From assembly GCF_009741375.1 (NCBI RefSeq), contig NZ_WOWP01000062.1, positions 62,001 through 126,000 of the forward strand: 64,000 bases of DNA, read 5' to 3'. The position numbers and the translations under genes are program-made. A model generated the notes under the pieces. The model made no database searches. It was not told the origin of the DNA and saw only the letters and a list, made by a program, of their open reading frames with translations. Origin of the DNA: Flavobacterium rakeshii. GTDB lineage: Bacteria; Bacteroidota; Bacteroidia; Flavobacteriales; Flavobacteriaceae. Shown here in pieces: positions 7,813-17,375 of the stretch (positions within the stretch are counted from its first letter, which is position 1; every line of letters starts with the position of its first letter).

Positions 7813-9933
7813 ATGACAAACATCCAATTCATTTCGGGGCAGGTTACCGCCCCTGTAAAAAGCATAGAAAATACATTACAACTGCTAAGTGAAGACTGTA
7901 CCATTCCCTTTATTGCACGTTATCGTAAAGACAGAACGGGCAACCTTGATGAGGTAGTAATAGAACAGATAGCCAAGCTAAACCAGGCCTATGAAGCGAT
8001 TGTAAAGCGAAAAGAAGCGATTTTAAAGAGTATTGAGGAGCAAAACGGGCTAATGCCCGATTTAAGGCAGAAAATCGATGCCAGCTTTGATATGACCGAA
8101 CTGGAGGATTTTTACCTTCCGTTCAAAAAACGCAAAAAGACAAAAGCCGACACCGCCCGCGAAAACGGACTGGAACCTCTGGCAAAAATCATCATGGCTC
8201 AAAACAGTGATGATATTGATTATATAGCATCAAAATACCTTAACGATAAAGTGGCAAATGAAGACGACGCACTACAGGGTGCCCGCGACATTATTGCCGA
8301 ATGGGTAAACGAAAATCTGTATATCCGTAAAAACCTAAGGAGGATGTACAACCGCAAGGCAGAGATAACCACTAAAAAGGTTAAGGGTGCCGATGAGGAA
8401 AAGGCTAAAAAATTTGAGCAGTACCTGGACTGGAGTGAAAACCTGGCTAAAGCGCCATCACACAGGGTACTGGCAATACTACGTGCCGAAAATGAGGGTA
8501 TTATTAAGTTTAAGGTAGATATAGACAGTGATGAGGCTATCGATTTTATGGAGCAGTCGGTTATCAAAAACAACCGCGAAACCGCCGGCCAGCTAAAGCT
8601 GGCAGTAAAGGACAGTTACAAGCGCCTGCTGGCACCTGCTATTTCAAACGAGGTATTGCAGGAAGCCAAAGCCAAAGCCGATGCTACTGCTATTGGCGTT
8701 TTTGCAGGAAATTTGGGTCAGCTGCTGTTAGCTCCGCCACTAGGTGAAAAACGCATATTGGCTATAGATCCGGGATTTCGTACAGGCTGTAAGGTAGTAT
8801 GTCTTGACGAGAAAGGTGATTTGTTGTATAACGAAACCATATTTCCACATGCACCTCAAAAAGAGACTGCCGTTGCCATGAAAAAAGTACGTTCTATGGT
8901 CAATGCCTATAAGGTTGATGCTATTTCCATAGGTAACGGTACGGCATCGCGCGAAACCGAACATTTCATTAAAAAAATAGCTTTTGATAAGCCGGTACAG
9001 GTATTTGTAGTGAGCGAAGCAGGAGCATCGGTATATTCGGCATCAAAAATAGCAAGAGACGAATTTCCTAATTATGATGTAACCGTTAGGGGAGCAGTAT
9101 CTATAGGCCGCAGGCTGAGTGATCCGCTTGCCGAACTGGTTAAAATAGAGCCTAAAGCCATTGGTGTAGGGCAGTACCAGCACGATGTGGATCAGGGTAA
9201 GCTTAAAGACGAACTGGACACAGTGGTTATGCGCTGCGTGAACTCGGTTGGTGTAAATATCAATACGGCGAGTAAATCACTGCTAGGATATGTATCGGGT
9301 ATAGGCGAGAAACTTGCCGAAAATATAGTAAACTACCGTAGTGAGAACGGTCCGTTTGAAGACAGGAAACAACTTAAAAAAGTGCCAAGGCTGGGGGATA
9401 AAGCCTATCAGCAGGCGGCTGCTTTCGTAAGGATTCCAAATGCTAAAAACCCACTGGATAATTCGGCTGTTCACCCTGAGGCTTACAGTATAGTGGAAAA
9501 AATGGCTAAGGACATGAAGCTTAAAACTGCTGATTTGGTTTCTAATAAGGAAGCAATTGCCAAAATTCCGGTAAACAATTACGTAACCGGAGATGTTGGG
9601 GTACTGGGACTTAAAGATATTTTAAAGGAGCTTGAAAAACCGGGACTGGACCCTAGGAAGTCGGCCAAGGTATTTGAGTTTGATCCTAACGTGAGGTCTA
9701 TTAACGACCTGCGCACCGGGATGATTTTACCGGGAATTGTGAATAACATTACCAATTTTGGCTGTTTTGTGGATATAGGAATCAAAGAAAGCGGACTCGT
9801 ACATATTTCTCAGTTAAAGGACGGTTTTGTGAGTGATGTGAATGAGGTGGTAAAACTACATCAGCATGTTGAAGTTAAGGTACTTGAGGTCGATGAGACC
9901 AGAAAAAGAATACAGCTTACCATGGTATTGTAA
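7813..9933 (+). CDS. tex: RNA-binding transcriptional accessory protein Tex
   Basis: Conserved cytoplasmic nucleic-acid-binding protein implicated in transcription and RNA metabolism. The 706-residue length is close to the usual 700-780. Domains in order: Tex N-terminal helical region (TIPFIARYRKDRTGNLDE near residue 33), a YqgF/RuvC-like domain starting at ILAIDPGFRTGCKVVCLDE (about residue 314), helix-hairpin-helix repeats (about 480-560, with LLGYVSGIGEKLAENIVNYR), and a C-terminal S1 domain from about residue 635 (GMILPGIVNNITNFGCFVDI). It ends at a strong bidirectional terminator shared with tatA and is probably transcribed alone. Confidence 0.96.
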   Translation: MTNIQFISGQVTAPVKSIENTLQLLSEDCTIPFIARYRKDRTGNLDEVVIEQIAKLNQAYEAIVKRKEAILKSIEEQNGLMPDLRQKIDASFDMTELEDFYLPFKKRKKTKADTARENGLEPLAKIIMAQNSDDIDYIASKYLNDKVANEDDALQGARDIIAEWVNENLYIRKNLRRMYNRKAEITTKKVKGADEEKAKKFEQYLDWSENLAKAPSHRVLAILRAENEGIIKFKVDIDSDEAIDFMEQSVIKNNRETAGQLKLAVKDSYKRLLAPAISNEVLQEAKAKADATAIGVFAGNLGQLLLAPPLGEKRILAIDPGFRTGCKVVCLDEKGDLLYNETIFPHAPQKETAVAMKKVRSMVNAYKVDAISIGNGTASRETEHFIKKIAFDKPVQVFVVSEAGASVYSASKIARDEFPNYDVTVRGAVSIGRRLSDPLAELVKIEPKAIGVGQYQHDVDQGKLKDELDTVVMRCVNSVGVNINTASKSLLGYVSGIGEKLAENIVNYRSENGPFEDRKQLKKVPRLGDKAYQQAAAFVRIPNAKNPLDNSAVHPEAYSIVEKMAKDMKLKTADLVSNKEAIAKIPVNNYVTGDVGVLGLKDILKELEKPGLDPRKSAKVFEFDPNVRSINDLRTGMILPGIVNNITNFGCFVDIGIKESGLVHISQLKDGFVSDVNEVVKLHQHVEVKVLEVDETRKRIQLTMVL

Positions 9934-9940
9934 AAAAATA

Positions 9941-9974
9941 AAAAACCCTCTAAGCACTGCTTAGAGGGTTTTTT
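9941..9974. terminator. Bidirectional intrinsic terminator between tex and tatA
   Basis: Perfect stem CCCTCTAAGC (9946-9955) with GCTTAGAGGG (9959-9968), loop ACT, extended by A-run and T-run on either side so it works for both convergent genes. Confidence 0.92.
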
Positions 9975-9991
9975 ATGTATAGAAATAAATA

Positions 9992-10204
9992 TTATAATTT
10001 ATTTTCTTCTTTTTGAGATTGCTCATTTTTTGAGTTTGCCGGCTGGTCTTCCTTCGCTGCATCTTTAAATTCTTTAATACCAGATCCAAGGCCTCTCATT
10101 AATTCAGGAATTTTCTTTCCGCCAAACAATAGCACGATTAATACCACAACAATTGCTATTTGCCACGGGCCAACTGCTCCTAAAAAAATTGCTAACATGT
10201 TCAT
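9992..10204 (-). CDS. tatA: Sec-independent translocase subunit TatA/TatE
   Basis: Pore-forming subunit of the twin-arginine translocase that moves folded proteins across the inner membrane. The 70 residues contain a single N-terminal membrane helix (GPWQIAIVVVLIVLLFGG), the hinge FGGKKIPELMRGLG, an amphipathic helix (GSGIKEFKDAAKE) and a charged, Gln/Asn-rich tail. The initiator could be the first or the third codon, both Met. No tatC or tatB is adjacent. A minus-strand -7 element TAACTTTG lies at 10234-10241, and the gene ends at the terminator shared with tex. Confidence 0.95.
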   Translation of the reverse strand: MNMLAIFLGAVGPWQIAIVVVLIVLLFGGKKIPELMRGLGSGIKEFKDAAKEDQPANSKNEQSQKEENKL

Positions 10205-10233
10205 AATTACAATAAATAAAATGATTATTTCGA

Positions 10234-10260
10234 CAAAGTTAAATATAAAATAATTTACAA
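10234..10260 (-). promoter_or_regulatory. Promoter of tatA
   Basis: Minus-strand -7 element TAACTTTG (10234-10241) with a TTG at 10258-10260, 16 bases away, as a plausible -33 element; about 30 bases upstream of the ATG. Confidence 0.55.
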
Positions 10261-10338
10261 TAACTATTTACGGCAAATATTTAGTATTGGTTTGCGTTAA
10301 AGTTTAGAAATTTAAAGATTTTTAGCTAAAATACCGTA

Positions 10339-10368
10339 TTGCAGGAGGCTATGGTATTAGTATATTTG
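10339..10368 (+). promoter_or_regulatory. Promoter of the LytM-like gene
   Basis: TATTG at 10337-10341 (-33) and TATATTTG at 10361-10368 (-7) are separated by 19 bases, the expected Bacteroidota geometry; the -7 element ends 17 bases before the ATG. Confidence 0.68.
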
Positions 10369-10385
10369 TGAATTAAACAGGAAAT

Positions 10386-11252
10386 ATGTCGGGTAAAAAG
10401 CGTAAAAGGCAGGTACTCAGAAAGAAACTCTTTACAAAAAACCGCCTTGTAATATTAAATGAAGATTCGTTTGAGGAAATATTTTCCTTAAAGCTTAACT
10501 TAATGAATGTTTTTGTGGGGCTAACGCTAATAAGTATCGTTATGATAGCCCTTACAACCTATATAATTGCATTTACTCCTTTAAGGGAGTATATACCGGG
10601 TTATTCGTCTTCCAAATTGAAGAAAGATGCTATTGATAATGCGATAAAGTCAGACTCGCTTCAAAAAGTATTAGATGAGAATAACATTTATCTGGCTTCG
10701 ATAAGAAAAGTACTAACCGGAGATATTGAACATGCTGCCCTTAACAGGGATTCTATAATAGCTGCCGAACATAATGACGCTAATGTAGACCTGACACCAA
10801 AAGAGGCAGAACTTAAATTAAGGGAACAGGTAGCACTGGAAGACAAGTATAACCTGTTTGAAAAGGCACAGCCAAAAGTGAACCTGGTATTATTCGCCCC
10901 GGCAAAAGGACATATTACCGAGAACTATAATGCTAAAGACAAGCATTTTTCTGTAGATATTATGCTTGCGGCTAATACACCGGTAAAATCGGTAGCGGCA
11001 GGAACAGTATTATTTTCAGATTGGACTCCTATACAGGGTAATGTGATTATCATTCGCCATAACGACGGTATTATCTCGGCATATAAAAAAGCTTCATCTC
11101 TAACAAAAGTACAGGGTGATGTAGTAAAATCGGGTGAGGTAATAGCTATGGCAGGAACATCGGAAGATGCCGATAAAGGAGCGCACCTACAGTTTGAATT
11201 ATGGAAGGACGGTTATCCTATTAACCCAACCCAGTTTATTGATTTTGAATAA
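10386..11252 (+). CDS. LytM/M23-like envelope protein, probably catalytically inactive
   Basis: A 288-residue inner-membrane-anchored protein with a basic N-terminus (MSGKKRKRQVLRKK), one membrane helix near residues 40-62, a short helical linker and a C-terminal LytM fold (about 170-288). In active M23 endopeptidases zinc is held by His and Asp of HxxxD and by the second His of HxH. Here H187-F-S-V-D191 is present, but the HxH motif reads H267-L-Q269 and the catalytic Y-x-H reads Y233-K-K235. Two key His residues are therefore missing, suggesting a binding or regulatory role in peptidoglycan metabolism, in the manner of EnvC. It is followed after six bases by the GH3-family gene and likely forms an operon with it. 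Confidence 0.85.
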   Translation: MSGKKRKRQVLRKKLFTKNRLVILNEDSFEEIFSLKLNLMNVFVGLTLISIVMIALTTYIIAFTPLREYIPGYSSSKLKKDAIDNAIKSDSLQKVLDENNIYLASIRKVLTGDIEHAALNRDSIIAAEHNDANVDLTPKEAELKLREQVALEDKYNLFEKAQPKVNLVLFAPAKGHITENYNAKDKHFSVDIMLAANTPVKSVAAGTVLFSDWTPIQGNVIIIRHNDGIISAYKKASSLTKVQGDVVKSGEVIAMAGTSEDADKGAHLQFELWKDGYPINPTQFIDFE

Positions 11253-11258
11253 GAACTT

Positions 11259-12737
11259 ATGTCTATAAAATCGTTTGCAGCAAAACTGTTTGCTAAAAAA
11301 ATATACAACGATACCCAAAAATGGGCTCAAAAACCTGTGGAAACCCAACAAAAGGTTTTAGAAATGCTCGTAGCAAAAGCAGCACAAACCAATTTTGGGA
11401 AAGATCATCATTTTGAAGGCATACGATCGCACGCTGATTTTGCAAAACATGTACCTGTAAGAGATTATGAGGACTTAAAACCGTATGTGGAAAAGGTGGT
11501 TAAAGGACAGGAAGATGTGCTTTGGCCGGGTAAACCACTGTATTTTGCCAAAACATCGGGGACTACATCGGGTGCAAAATATATTCCGCTTACAAAAGAG
11601 TCTATGCCATATCATATTGAGGCAGCCCGAAACGCCATACTGCATTACGTTCATGAAACCGGTAAAGCTGAATTTGTAGATGGTAAAATGATATTCCTGC
11701 AGGGAAGCCCTGAGCTGGAAGAGAAAAAAGGGATTAAATTTGGCCGCCTTTCGGGTATAGTAGCACACTTTGTACCGGCTTACCTGCAACGTAACCGCAT
11801 GCCAAGCTGGGAAACCAACTGTATTGACGACTGGGAGCAAAAGGTAGATGCCATAGTGGAGGAGACCTATAATGAGGATATGTCGGTTATTTCGGGAATA
11901 CCGTCGTGGGTACAAATGTATTTTGAAAGGCTGGAGAAAAAAGGACATAAAAAGGTAGGCGAGATATTTAAAAATTTCAGCCTGTTTATATATGGTGGGG
12001 TAAATTACGAACCCTACAGGGCTAAGTTTGAAAACCTTATTGGGAGAAAGGTAGACAGTATTGAACTGTTCCCGGCTTCAGAAGGTTTTTTTGCCTATCA
12101 GGATAAACAAAATGCAAAAGGAATGTTGCTGTTGCTTAACTCAGGTATTTTTTATGAGTTTATAAAAGCAGATGAGTTTTTTAGTGAGCATCCTAAACGT
12201 TATACCATAGGTGAAGTAGAACTGGGTATTAACTATGTAATGATTATTTCTACTAATGCCGGTTTATGGGGTTATAATATAGGTGATACAATACAGTTTA
12301 CATCTACAAAACCATACAGGGTTATTGTTAGCGGAAGGATTAAGCATTATATATCGGCCTTTGGAGAACATGTTATAGGCAAGGAAGTGGAAAGTGCCCT
12401 TAAGGAAGCAATGGAAGGTACAGATGTACGTGTAAATGAATTTACTGTAGCTCCGCAAATTAATCCGGATAGTGGTTTACCCTACCATGAATGGTTTATT
12501 GAATTTGAAAAAGAGCCTACAGATATGAATGCTTTTTCTTTGGCTATTGATAAGGCCATGCGAAAACAAAATGTGTATTATGACGATTTGATATCGGGTA
12601 ATATACTGCGTACAGTGGTAATTACTAAAGTGGGCAAAAACGGTTTTCAGGAGTACATGAAATCGATAGGTAAGCTGGGAGGGCAAAATAAACTGCCAAG
12701 ACTCTCTAACGACAGAAAAATTGCAGATGCGCTGTAA
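11259..12737 (+). CDS. GH3 auxin-responsive promoter family protein (acyl-adenylating enzyme fold)
   Basis: A 492-residue member of the GH3 branch of the adenylate-forming (ANL) superfamily. Plant members conjugate amino acids to acyl acids; the bacterial substrates are unknown. The nucleotide-binding signature SGTTSGAKYIPLT lies at about residues 98-110, followed by INYVMIISTNAGLWGYNIGD and the hinge-side motif VSGRIKHYISAFGEHVIGKE. It immediately follows the LytM-like gene, possibly pointing to an envelope-related role, which is inference. Start ATG is six bases after the upstream stop. Confidence 0.88.
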   Translation: MSIKSFAAKLFAKKIYNDTQKWAQKPVETQQKVLEMLVAKAAQTNFGKDHHFEGIRSHADFAKHVPVRDYEDLKPYVEKVVKGQEDVLWPGKPLYFAKTSGTTSGAKYIPLTKESMPYHIEAARNAILHYVHETGKAEFVDGKMIFLQGSPELEEKKGIKFGRLSGIVAHFVPAYLQRNRMPSWETNCIDDWEQKVDAIVEETYNEDMSVISGIPSWVQMYFERLEKKGHKKVGEIFKNFSLFIYGGVNYEPYRAKFENLIGRKVDSIELFPASEGFFAYQDKQNAKGMLLLLNSGIFYEFIKADEFFSEHPKRYTIGEVELGINYVMIISTNAGLWGYNIGDTIQFTSTKPYRVIVSGRIKHYISAFGEHVIGKEVESALKEAMEGTDVRVNEFTVAPQINPDSGLPYHEWFIEFEKEPTDMNAFSLAIDKAMRKQNVYYDDLISGNILRTVVITKVGKNGFQEYMKSIGKLGGQNKLPRLSNDRKIADAL

Positions 12738-12794
12738 ACCCGTTTGTTAATTAACAGGATATACAGGCTTTAACATAAGTAAAAAATAAAATCC

Positions 12795-12802
12795 TACATT
12801 TG
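12795..12802 (+). promoter_or_regulatory. -7 promoter element of the DUF6909 gene and polysaccharide locus
   Basis: TACATTTG, exact TAnnTTTG match, 20 bases before the ATG. From here to 22815 gene gaps are very short, so this may be the main promoter of the locus. Confidence 0.6.
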
Positions 12803-12822
12803 CCTTAAAACACTAAAAGATT

Positions 12823-14514
12823 ATGCAGGGCATTAAGAATACATCCCGATCCAAGGCGCAGGAATCTTCTGCGGCAATTGAGCGTTTGTATATTACAATG
12901 CGCCATCTTTTAAACCGTGGTTTTTATAAACCCATGGGAGTATCGGGCGATACGCTCAGGGAAGCTCTTTTGCTTTTAAGACCCGAAATTTACGGATCGA
13001 TAGCAGAGGAGAAGGCCGAACTTAACGGACTGTTATATGTTATAGAGCGTTTGCCTATAGGTATAGAACAATGCCGCTTTATCAGCCTTACATCAGATGA
13101 AGGATATTCCAAATCACATTTTAAGGCCATAGTGCCGCCTAAAAGGAGAAGAAACTGCTATCGTATTGATGACGAGCAGATGAATGTGGAAATTACCCGG
13201 GGCAGATCGGATATATATGATATACTTACCCACCTTACTTTTATTTTTATAGAATCGCATAAAATAAAAGACAGGGTACTTATAGACGATAACGGCGAAA
13301 TTACCCACGACTGGTTTAGACTGGAACAGATAGTGCTTCAGAAAAAAAAGAAGCTTACACTGGAAGAAAGGGAAAAAGCCATTTCGCACGTGTCTTCGGT
13401 GTTGGGAAGAACATTTTCGGAAGTATTGGATATTTATGATGCTTTTGGTTCGGCAGAAATGCCCGACAGGTTTTTGCATATAATATACTGGTTGGGTAAA
13501 CTGGCTATTGATGAGGCTATGGGCGGTGCAAAAAGGACTATAACTTTTAGTCCTATTTTAAGGGAGCGGTTAGGGCATCATATTCATGGTGAGATTTGGG
13601 CTAATAACATAAAAACCATCCTTAAACAAAACGGACTTTTAGAAAGGCCTATTCACATTATAAGTGCTAATATGCACAGTGTGATGAACTCTATTTTTGC
13701 CGAAAAGGTATTGAGTAAAGAGTTTAAAGGTAAGCCTGATTACTTTATTTATGAAGAGTTAAGTAAAACCGGTAACGGAGAACAAAGAGCAAGAATTGAA
13801 GAAGAGGCTCTTAAAAACGGAATGATATTTATCCCTGATACATCGGGCACTAATATAGACGTACAGCTATTTGATACGGCAGCCATTAATTTTGAAGGCA
13901 CACCGTTTAAAAATGGTGTTCAGGGTGAAGTAAAGCCGGTATTAATAGTAATGGATTATGCTTTTGGCGAGCAGGCCTACGAAACTATCGACGAGTTATT
14001 AAAACCGTTTAAAGAGTATAAATCAAAAACCTTTCTCGATGTAGAATCGGTTTCCATAATGGGTAAAGCCGGTATACTGGAGGGTAACAAGGGCGATATT
14101 ATGATTCCTTCGGCACATATAAACGAAGGTACAGGAGATAATTATCCGTTTGAAAACGAGTTAAAGCCAGAGTTACTGGAAGGGCATGGCATACCTGTGT
14201 ATACCGGGGCTATGGTAACCGTTTTAGGTACATCACTACAAAACAGGGATTTACTTAAGTTCTTTAACGAGTCTACCTGGGGTGTTATAGGTCTGGAAAT
14301 GGAAGGAGCTTATTATCAAAAAGCAATACAGTCGGCCTCAAAAATACGCAGGAGTATTAACCCTGATGTAAAGGTAAGGTATGCCTACTATGCATCAGAT
14401 AATCCGCTGGAAACAGGTAGTACACTTGCTTCGGGAGGGTTAGGTACAACGGGAGTAAAACCTACTTATTTAATTACAATTAAAATTTTAGAACAAATAT
14501 TTAATGTCTTATAA
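12823..14514 (+). CDS. DUF6909 family protein, C-terminal half resembling nucleoside phosphorylases
   Basis: A 563-residue protein I recognise as a strongly conserved Flavobacteriia family of unknown function. The N-terminal half is helical (SSAAIERLYITMRHLLNRGF; GRSDIYDILTHLTFIFIESH). From about residue 285 the sequence RPIHIISANMHSVMNS, then VESVSIMGKAGILEGNKGDI, and GVIGLEMEGAYYQKA near residues 486-500, resembles the purine-nucleoside phosphorylase/AMP nucleosidase fold, where an EMEG-type glutamate binds the nucleoside. A phosphorylase-like activity is inferred, not shown. Three bases separate it from the Wzz-like gene, so it is co-transcribed with the head of the polysaccharide locus. 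Confidence 0.72.
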   Translation: MQGIKNTSRSKAQESSAAIERLYITMRHLLNRGFYKPMGVSGDTLREALLLLRPEIYGSIAEEKAELNGLLYVIERLPIGIEQCRFISLTSDEGYSKSHFKAIVPPKRRRNCYRIDDEQMNVEITRGRSDIYDILTHLTFIFIESHKIKDRVLIDDNGEITHDWFRLEQIVLQKKKKLTLEEREKAISHVSSVLGRTFSEVLDIYDAFGSAEMPDRFLHIIYWLGKLAIDEAMGGAKRTITFSPILRERLGHHIHGEIWANNIKTILKQNGLLERPIHIISANMHSVMNSIFAEKVLSKEFKGKPDYFIYEELSKTGNGEQRARIEEEALKNGMIFIPDTSGTNIDVQLFDTAAINFEGTPFKNGVQGEVKPVLIVMDYAFGEQAYETIDELLKPFKEYKSKTFLDVESVSIMGKAGILEGNKGDIMIPSAHINEGTGDNYPFENELKPELLEGHGIPVYTGAMVTVLGTSLQNRDLLKFFNESTWGVIGLEMEGAYYQKAIQSASKIRRSINPDVKVRYAYYASDNPLETGSTLASGGLGTTGVKPTYLITIKILEQIFNVL

Positions 14515-14517
14515 ATT

Positions 14518-15495
14518 ATGGCAGAAAACACAAATAATCCTTACGATAAGGAATTAGATTTTAATTATGTTTCCGGGAAAATGAAGGGATATTTTGCTAA
14601 AACCGGAGATTCTTTTTTTAATGCTGTACAGTTTGTAAAGCGTAATATTATTGTTCTTGTTCTATTATTTATAGTAGGAGCAGGTTTTGGTTATTATAAA
14701 GACCTTAAAAAAGGACCTTATTACAAAAATCAAATTTTTGTGATCCCTAATTTTAAGAGTGTAGATTATTTATATTCTCAGGCAGATTTTCTTAATTCAA
14801 GAGTGGATGATTCTGTTTTCTTTAGTAAACTGGGTATCAACAGTAAAAAACAAATTAGAAAAGTAGAAGTAGAACCTGTTGTTGATATTTATGATTTTGT
14901 AAGAGAAGATGAAAATACAAAATTCCAGATACTTAAGCTTATGGCCGATAACGGTGATATTAATAAGATAATGGAAGAAGAGGTTACCGGTAAAAACTAT
15001 AAGTTTCATGTTATAAACTATTTTTCTTCTGAGTGGTCAAATCAACAAACAGTTGATGGGATAATGAAGTTTTTAAACAACGATCCGTTTTTAGAATCCA
15101 TGCAAAAAGAATGGACTAAAAATATGGAGATAAAAATTGCTGCAAACGATACATTGTTAAAACAAATAGATGGTATTCTGGACAGTTATGCTAAAAAAAT
15201 GTCGGGCAATTCTGTTGTATTTAACGAGGAAAAAGCTCTTGATGAGGTTTTAAAAGAAAAGCAAAAACTGGTAGATGAACAAGCAAGAAACCGTGTAGAT
15301 CTTGTTAACTACTCTAAGATAATTAAAGACGGGAGTGTGGTGCTTAATATTAATGAGCCAACATTTTTAAGAGGAAAGATGAAAATAATTTACCCTGTTT
15401 TGCTTATAGCAGTATTTGTACTGTTAGTACGATTTTTATCGTTTTATAAAAGACAGGTAAACAAAAGAAAGATTGTAATAACAGATAATGAATAA
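14518..15495 (+). CDS. Wzz-like membrane protein (putative polysaccharide chain-length regulator)
   Basis: A 325-residue protein with two membrane helices, one near residues 43-60 (NIIVLVLLFIVGAGFGYY) and one near 290-312 (IIYPVLLIAVFVLLVRFL), enclosing a largely helical periplasmic domain. This is the topology of Wzz/PCP co-polymerases that set O-antigen or capsule length. No tyrosine-kinase domain follows. The primary sequence is divergent, so the call depends on topology and on position directly ahead of rfbB, with which it overlaps by eight bases. Confidence 0.65.
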   Translation: MAENTNNPYDKELDFNYVSGKMKGYFAKTGDSFFNAVQFVKRNIIVLVLLFIVGAGFGYYKDLKKGPYYKNQIFVIPNFKSVDYLYSQADFLNSRVDDSVFFSKLGINSKKQIRKVEVEPVVDIYDFVREDENTKFQILKLMADNGDINKIMEEEVTGKNYKFHVINYFSSEWSNQQTVDGIMKFLNNDPFLESMQKEWTKNMEIKIAANDTLLKQIDGILDSYAKKMSGNSVVFNEEKALDEVLKEKQKLVDEQARNRVDLVNYSKIIKDGSVVLNINEPTFLRGKMKIIYPVLLIAVFVLLVRFLSFYKRQVNKRKIVITDNE

Positions 15496-16504
15496 AGCGA
15501 TATTAGTAACAGGTGGCGCCGGATTTATAGGTGCTAATTTTGTTGAATATTTTTTACAGGCCAATAAAGATGTTTTATTAGTTAATCTTGACAAACTTAC
15601 CTATGCAGGTGATTTAACTAATCTTGCTGAGGCAGAAAACAATCCCAATTACACGTTTGTACAGGGGGATATTTGTGACAGGGGGCTTATAGAGCAACTG
15701 TTTAAGGAGTATGATTTTAGAGGGGTAATTCATTTTGCTGCCGAATCACACGTAGACAATTCCATATCGGGACCAGAGGCATTTATACAAACCAATGTTA
15801 TGGGAACCTTTGTTTTGATTGATGTTGCCAGGAAACACTGGATGGACGCTCCAAATCAGTATAAGGCAGAATATAAAGATTGTCGTTTCCATCACATCTC
15901 TACTGATGAGGTATATGGTACACTGGGTAAGGAAGGTTTATTTACCGAAGAAACTCCGTATGCACCAAATAGTCCGTACAGTGCATCAAAAGCATCCAGC
16001 GATATGGTGGTGAGAAGTTATTTCCATACCTATGGGATGAATGTTGTTACGACTAACTGTTCTAACAATTACGGACCGAAACAACACCAGGAAAAACTTA
16101 TACCAACGATTATAAGAAAAGCCATTTCCGGTGAAAATATTCCTATTTATGGTACTGGTGAGAATGTAAGGGACTGGCTTTATGTACTGGATCATTGTAA
16201 AGGGATAGAACTGGTTTACAAAAAAGGTGTAGCCGGGGAAACCTATAATATTGGTGGAAGAAACGAAAGAAACAATTTGTATATAGCTAATAAGATATGT
16301 GATTTACTTGATACTATGCATCCGCGTGAATTGGGTAAATACAATGATCTTATAACTTTTGTAAAAGACAGGCCGGGGCATGATATGCGTTATGCTATTG
16401 ATGCAACAAAAATTGAGATCGAACTGGGCTGGAAAGCTGATGAGAATTTTGAAACAGGTATTGTAAAGACCATAGAATGGTATTTACATAAACTCACAAA
16501 ATAA
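15488..16504 (+). CDS. rfbB: dTDP-glucose 4,6-dehydratase
   Basis: Second enzyme of dTDP-L-rhamnose synthesis: NAD-dependent dehydration of dTDP-glucose to the 4-keto-6-deoxy sugar. The 338-residue extended SDR protein shows the NAD site TGGAGFIG (8-15), the dehydratase-specific TDEVYG (139-144) and the catalytic pair Y164-SAS-K168. The start overlaps the upstream Wzz-like gene by eight bases. It is followed by rfbA after six bases, so rfbB, rfbA, rfbC and rfbD form one tight unit. Confidence 0.97.
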   Translation: MNKAILVTGGAGFIGANFVEYFLQANKDVLLVNLDKLTYAGDLTNLAEAENNPNYTFVQGDICDRGLIEQLFKEYDFRGVIHFAAESHVDNSISGPEAFIQTNVMGTFVLIDVARKHWMDAPNQYKAEYKDCRFHHISTDEVYGTLGKEGLFTEETPYAPNSPYSASKASSDMVVRSYFHTYGMNVVTTNCSNNYGPKQHQEKLIPTIIRKAISGENIPIYGTGENVRDWLYVLDHCKGIELVYKKGVAGETYNIGGRNERNNLYIANKICDLLDTMHPRELGKYNDLITFVKDRPGHDMRYAIDATKIEIELGWKADENFETGIVKTIEWYLHKLTK

Positions 16505-16510
16505 ACAACT

Positions 16511-17371
16511 ATGAAAGGAATAATATTAGCCGGCGGATCGGGAACCAGGCTGCATCCGTTAACCTTAGCGGTAAGTAAGCAGCTTATGCCTATTTATGAT
16601 AAGCCGATGATATACTATCCCTTATCAACACTTATATGGTCGGGCATAAGGGAAATACTGATTATTTCCACTCCGCATGATTTGCCATTATTCAGGCAGC
16701 TTTTGGGCGACGGATCGAGTCTTGGCTGTAAGTTTGAATATGCCATACAGGAGCATCCTAACGGACTGGCAGAAGCCTTTATAATAGGTGAAAAATTTAT
16801 AGGTAATGATAAAGTTGCCCTTATACTGGGCGATAATATATTTTATGGTACAGGCCTGTCTGATTTGCTTCAGGCCAATAATGATCCTGATGGAGGTATT
16901 ATTTATGCCTACCATGTGCACGATCCCGAACGTTATGGCGTAGTAGATTTTGATGCACACGGTAATGTACTGTCTATAGAGGAAAAACCTCAAAATCCTA
17001 AGTCACATTATGCGGTACCGGGTATATATTTTTATGATAATGATGTAGTTGAAATAGCGGCAAACATAAAACCAAGTACCCGAGGCGAACTGGAAATTAC
17101 CGATGTGAATAAGGAATACCTAAAACGAGGTAAGCTAAAGGTAAGTATACTGGACAGAGGGACGGCATGGCTGGATACAGGGACTTTTAACTCCCTTATG
17201 CAGGCAGGGCAGTTTGTACAGGTAATAGAGGAACGTCAGGGACTTAAAATTGGCGCCATAGAGGAGGCTGCTTACAAGATGGGCTTTATTAATAAAGAGC
17301 AATTAACTAAACTCGCCGAACCACTTTTAAAAAGTGGTTATGGTACACACTTATTAAGCATACTAGATTAA
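16511..17371 (+). CDS. rfbA: Glucose-1-phosphate thymidylyltransferase
   Basis: First enzyme of the dTDP-L-rhamnose pathway, joining dTTP and glucose 1-phosphate. The 286 residues are normal for RmlA. The nucleotide-binding motif GGSGTRLHP is at 8-16, followed by [17 protein letters not shown], the metal-site region [10 protein letters not shown] and [20 protein letters not shown]. RmlA is usually feedback-inhibited by dTDP-rhamnose. Four bases separate it from rfbC. Confidence 0.97.
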   Translation: MKGIILAGGSGTRLHPLTLAVSKQLMPIYDKPMIYYPLSTLIWSGIREILIISTPHDLPLFRQLLGDGSSLGCKFEYAIQEHPNGLAEAFIIGEKFIGNDKVALILGDNIFYGTGLSDLLQANNDPDGGIIYAYHVHDPERYGVVDFDAHGNVLSIEEKPQNPKSHYAVPGIYFYDNDVVEIAANIKPSTRGELEITDVNKEYLKRGKLKVSILDRGTAWLDTGTFNSLMQAGQFVQVIEERQGLKIGAIEEAAYKMGFINKEQLTKLAEPLLKSGYGTHLLSILD

Positions 17372-17375
17372 ATAA

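Noticed and set aside
12744..12757. Small palindrome TGTTAATTAACA as an operator
   Set aside because: Short AT palindromes are frequent in this composition and it lies too far from the DUF6909 -7 element to judge.
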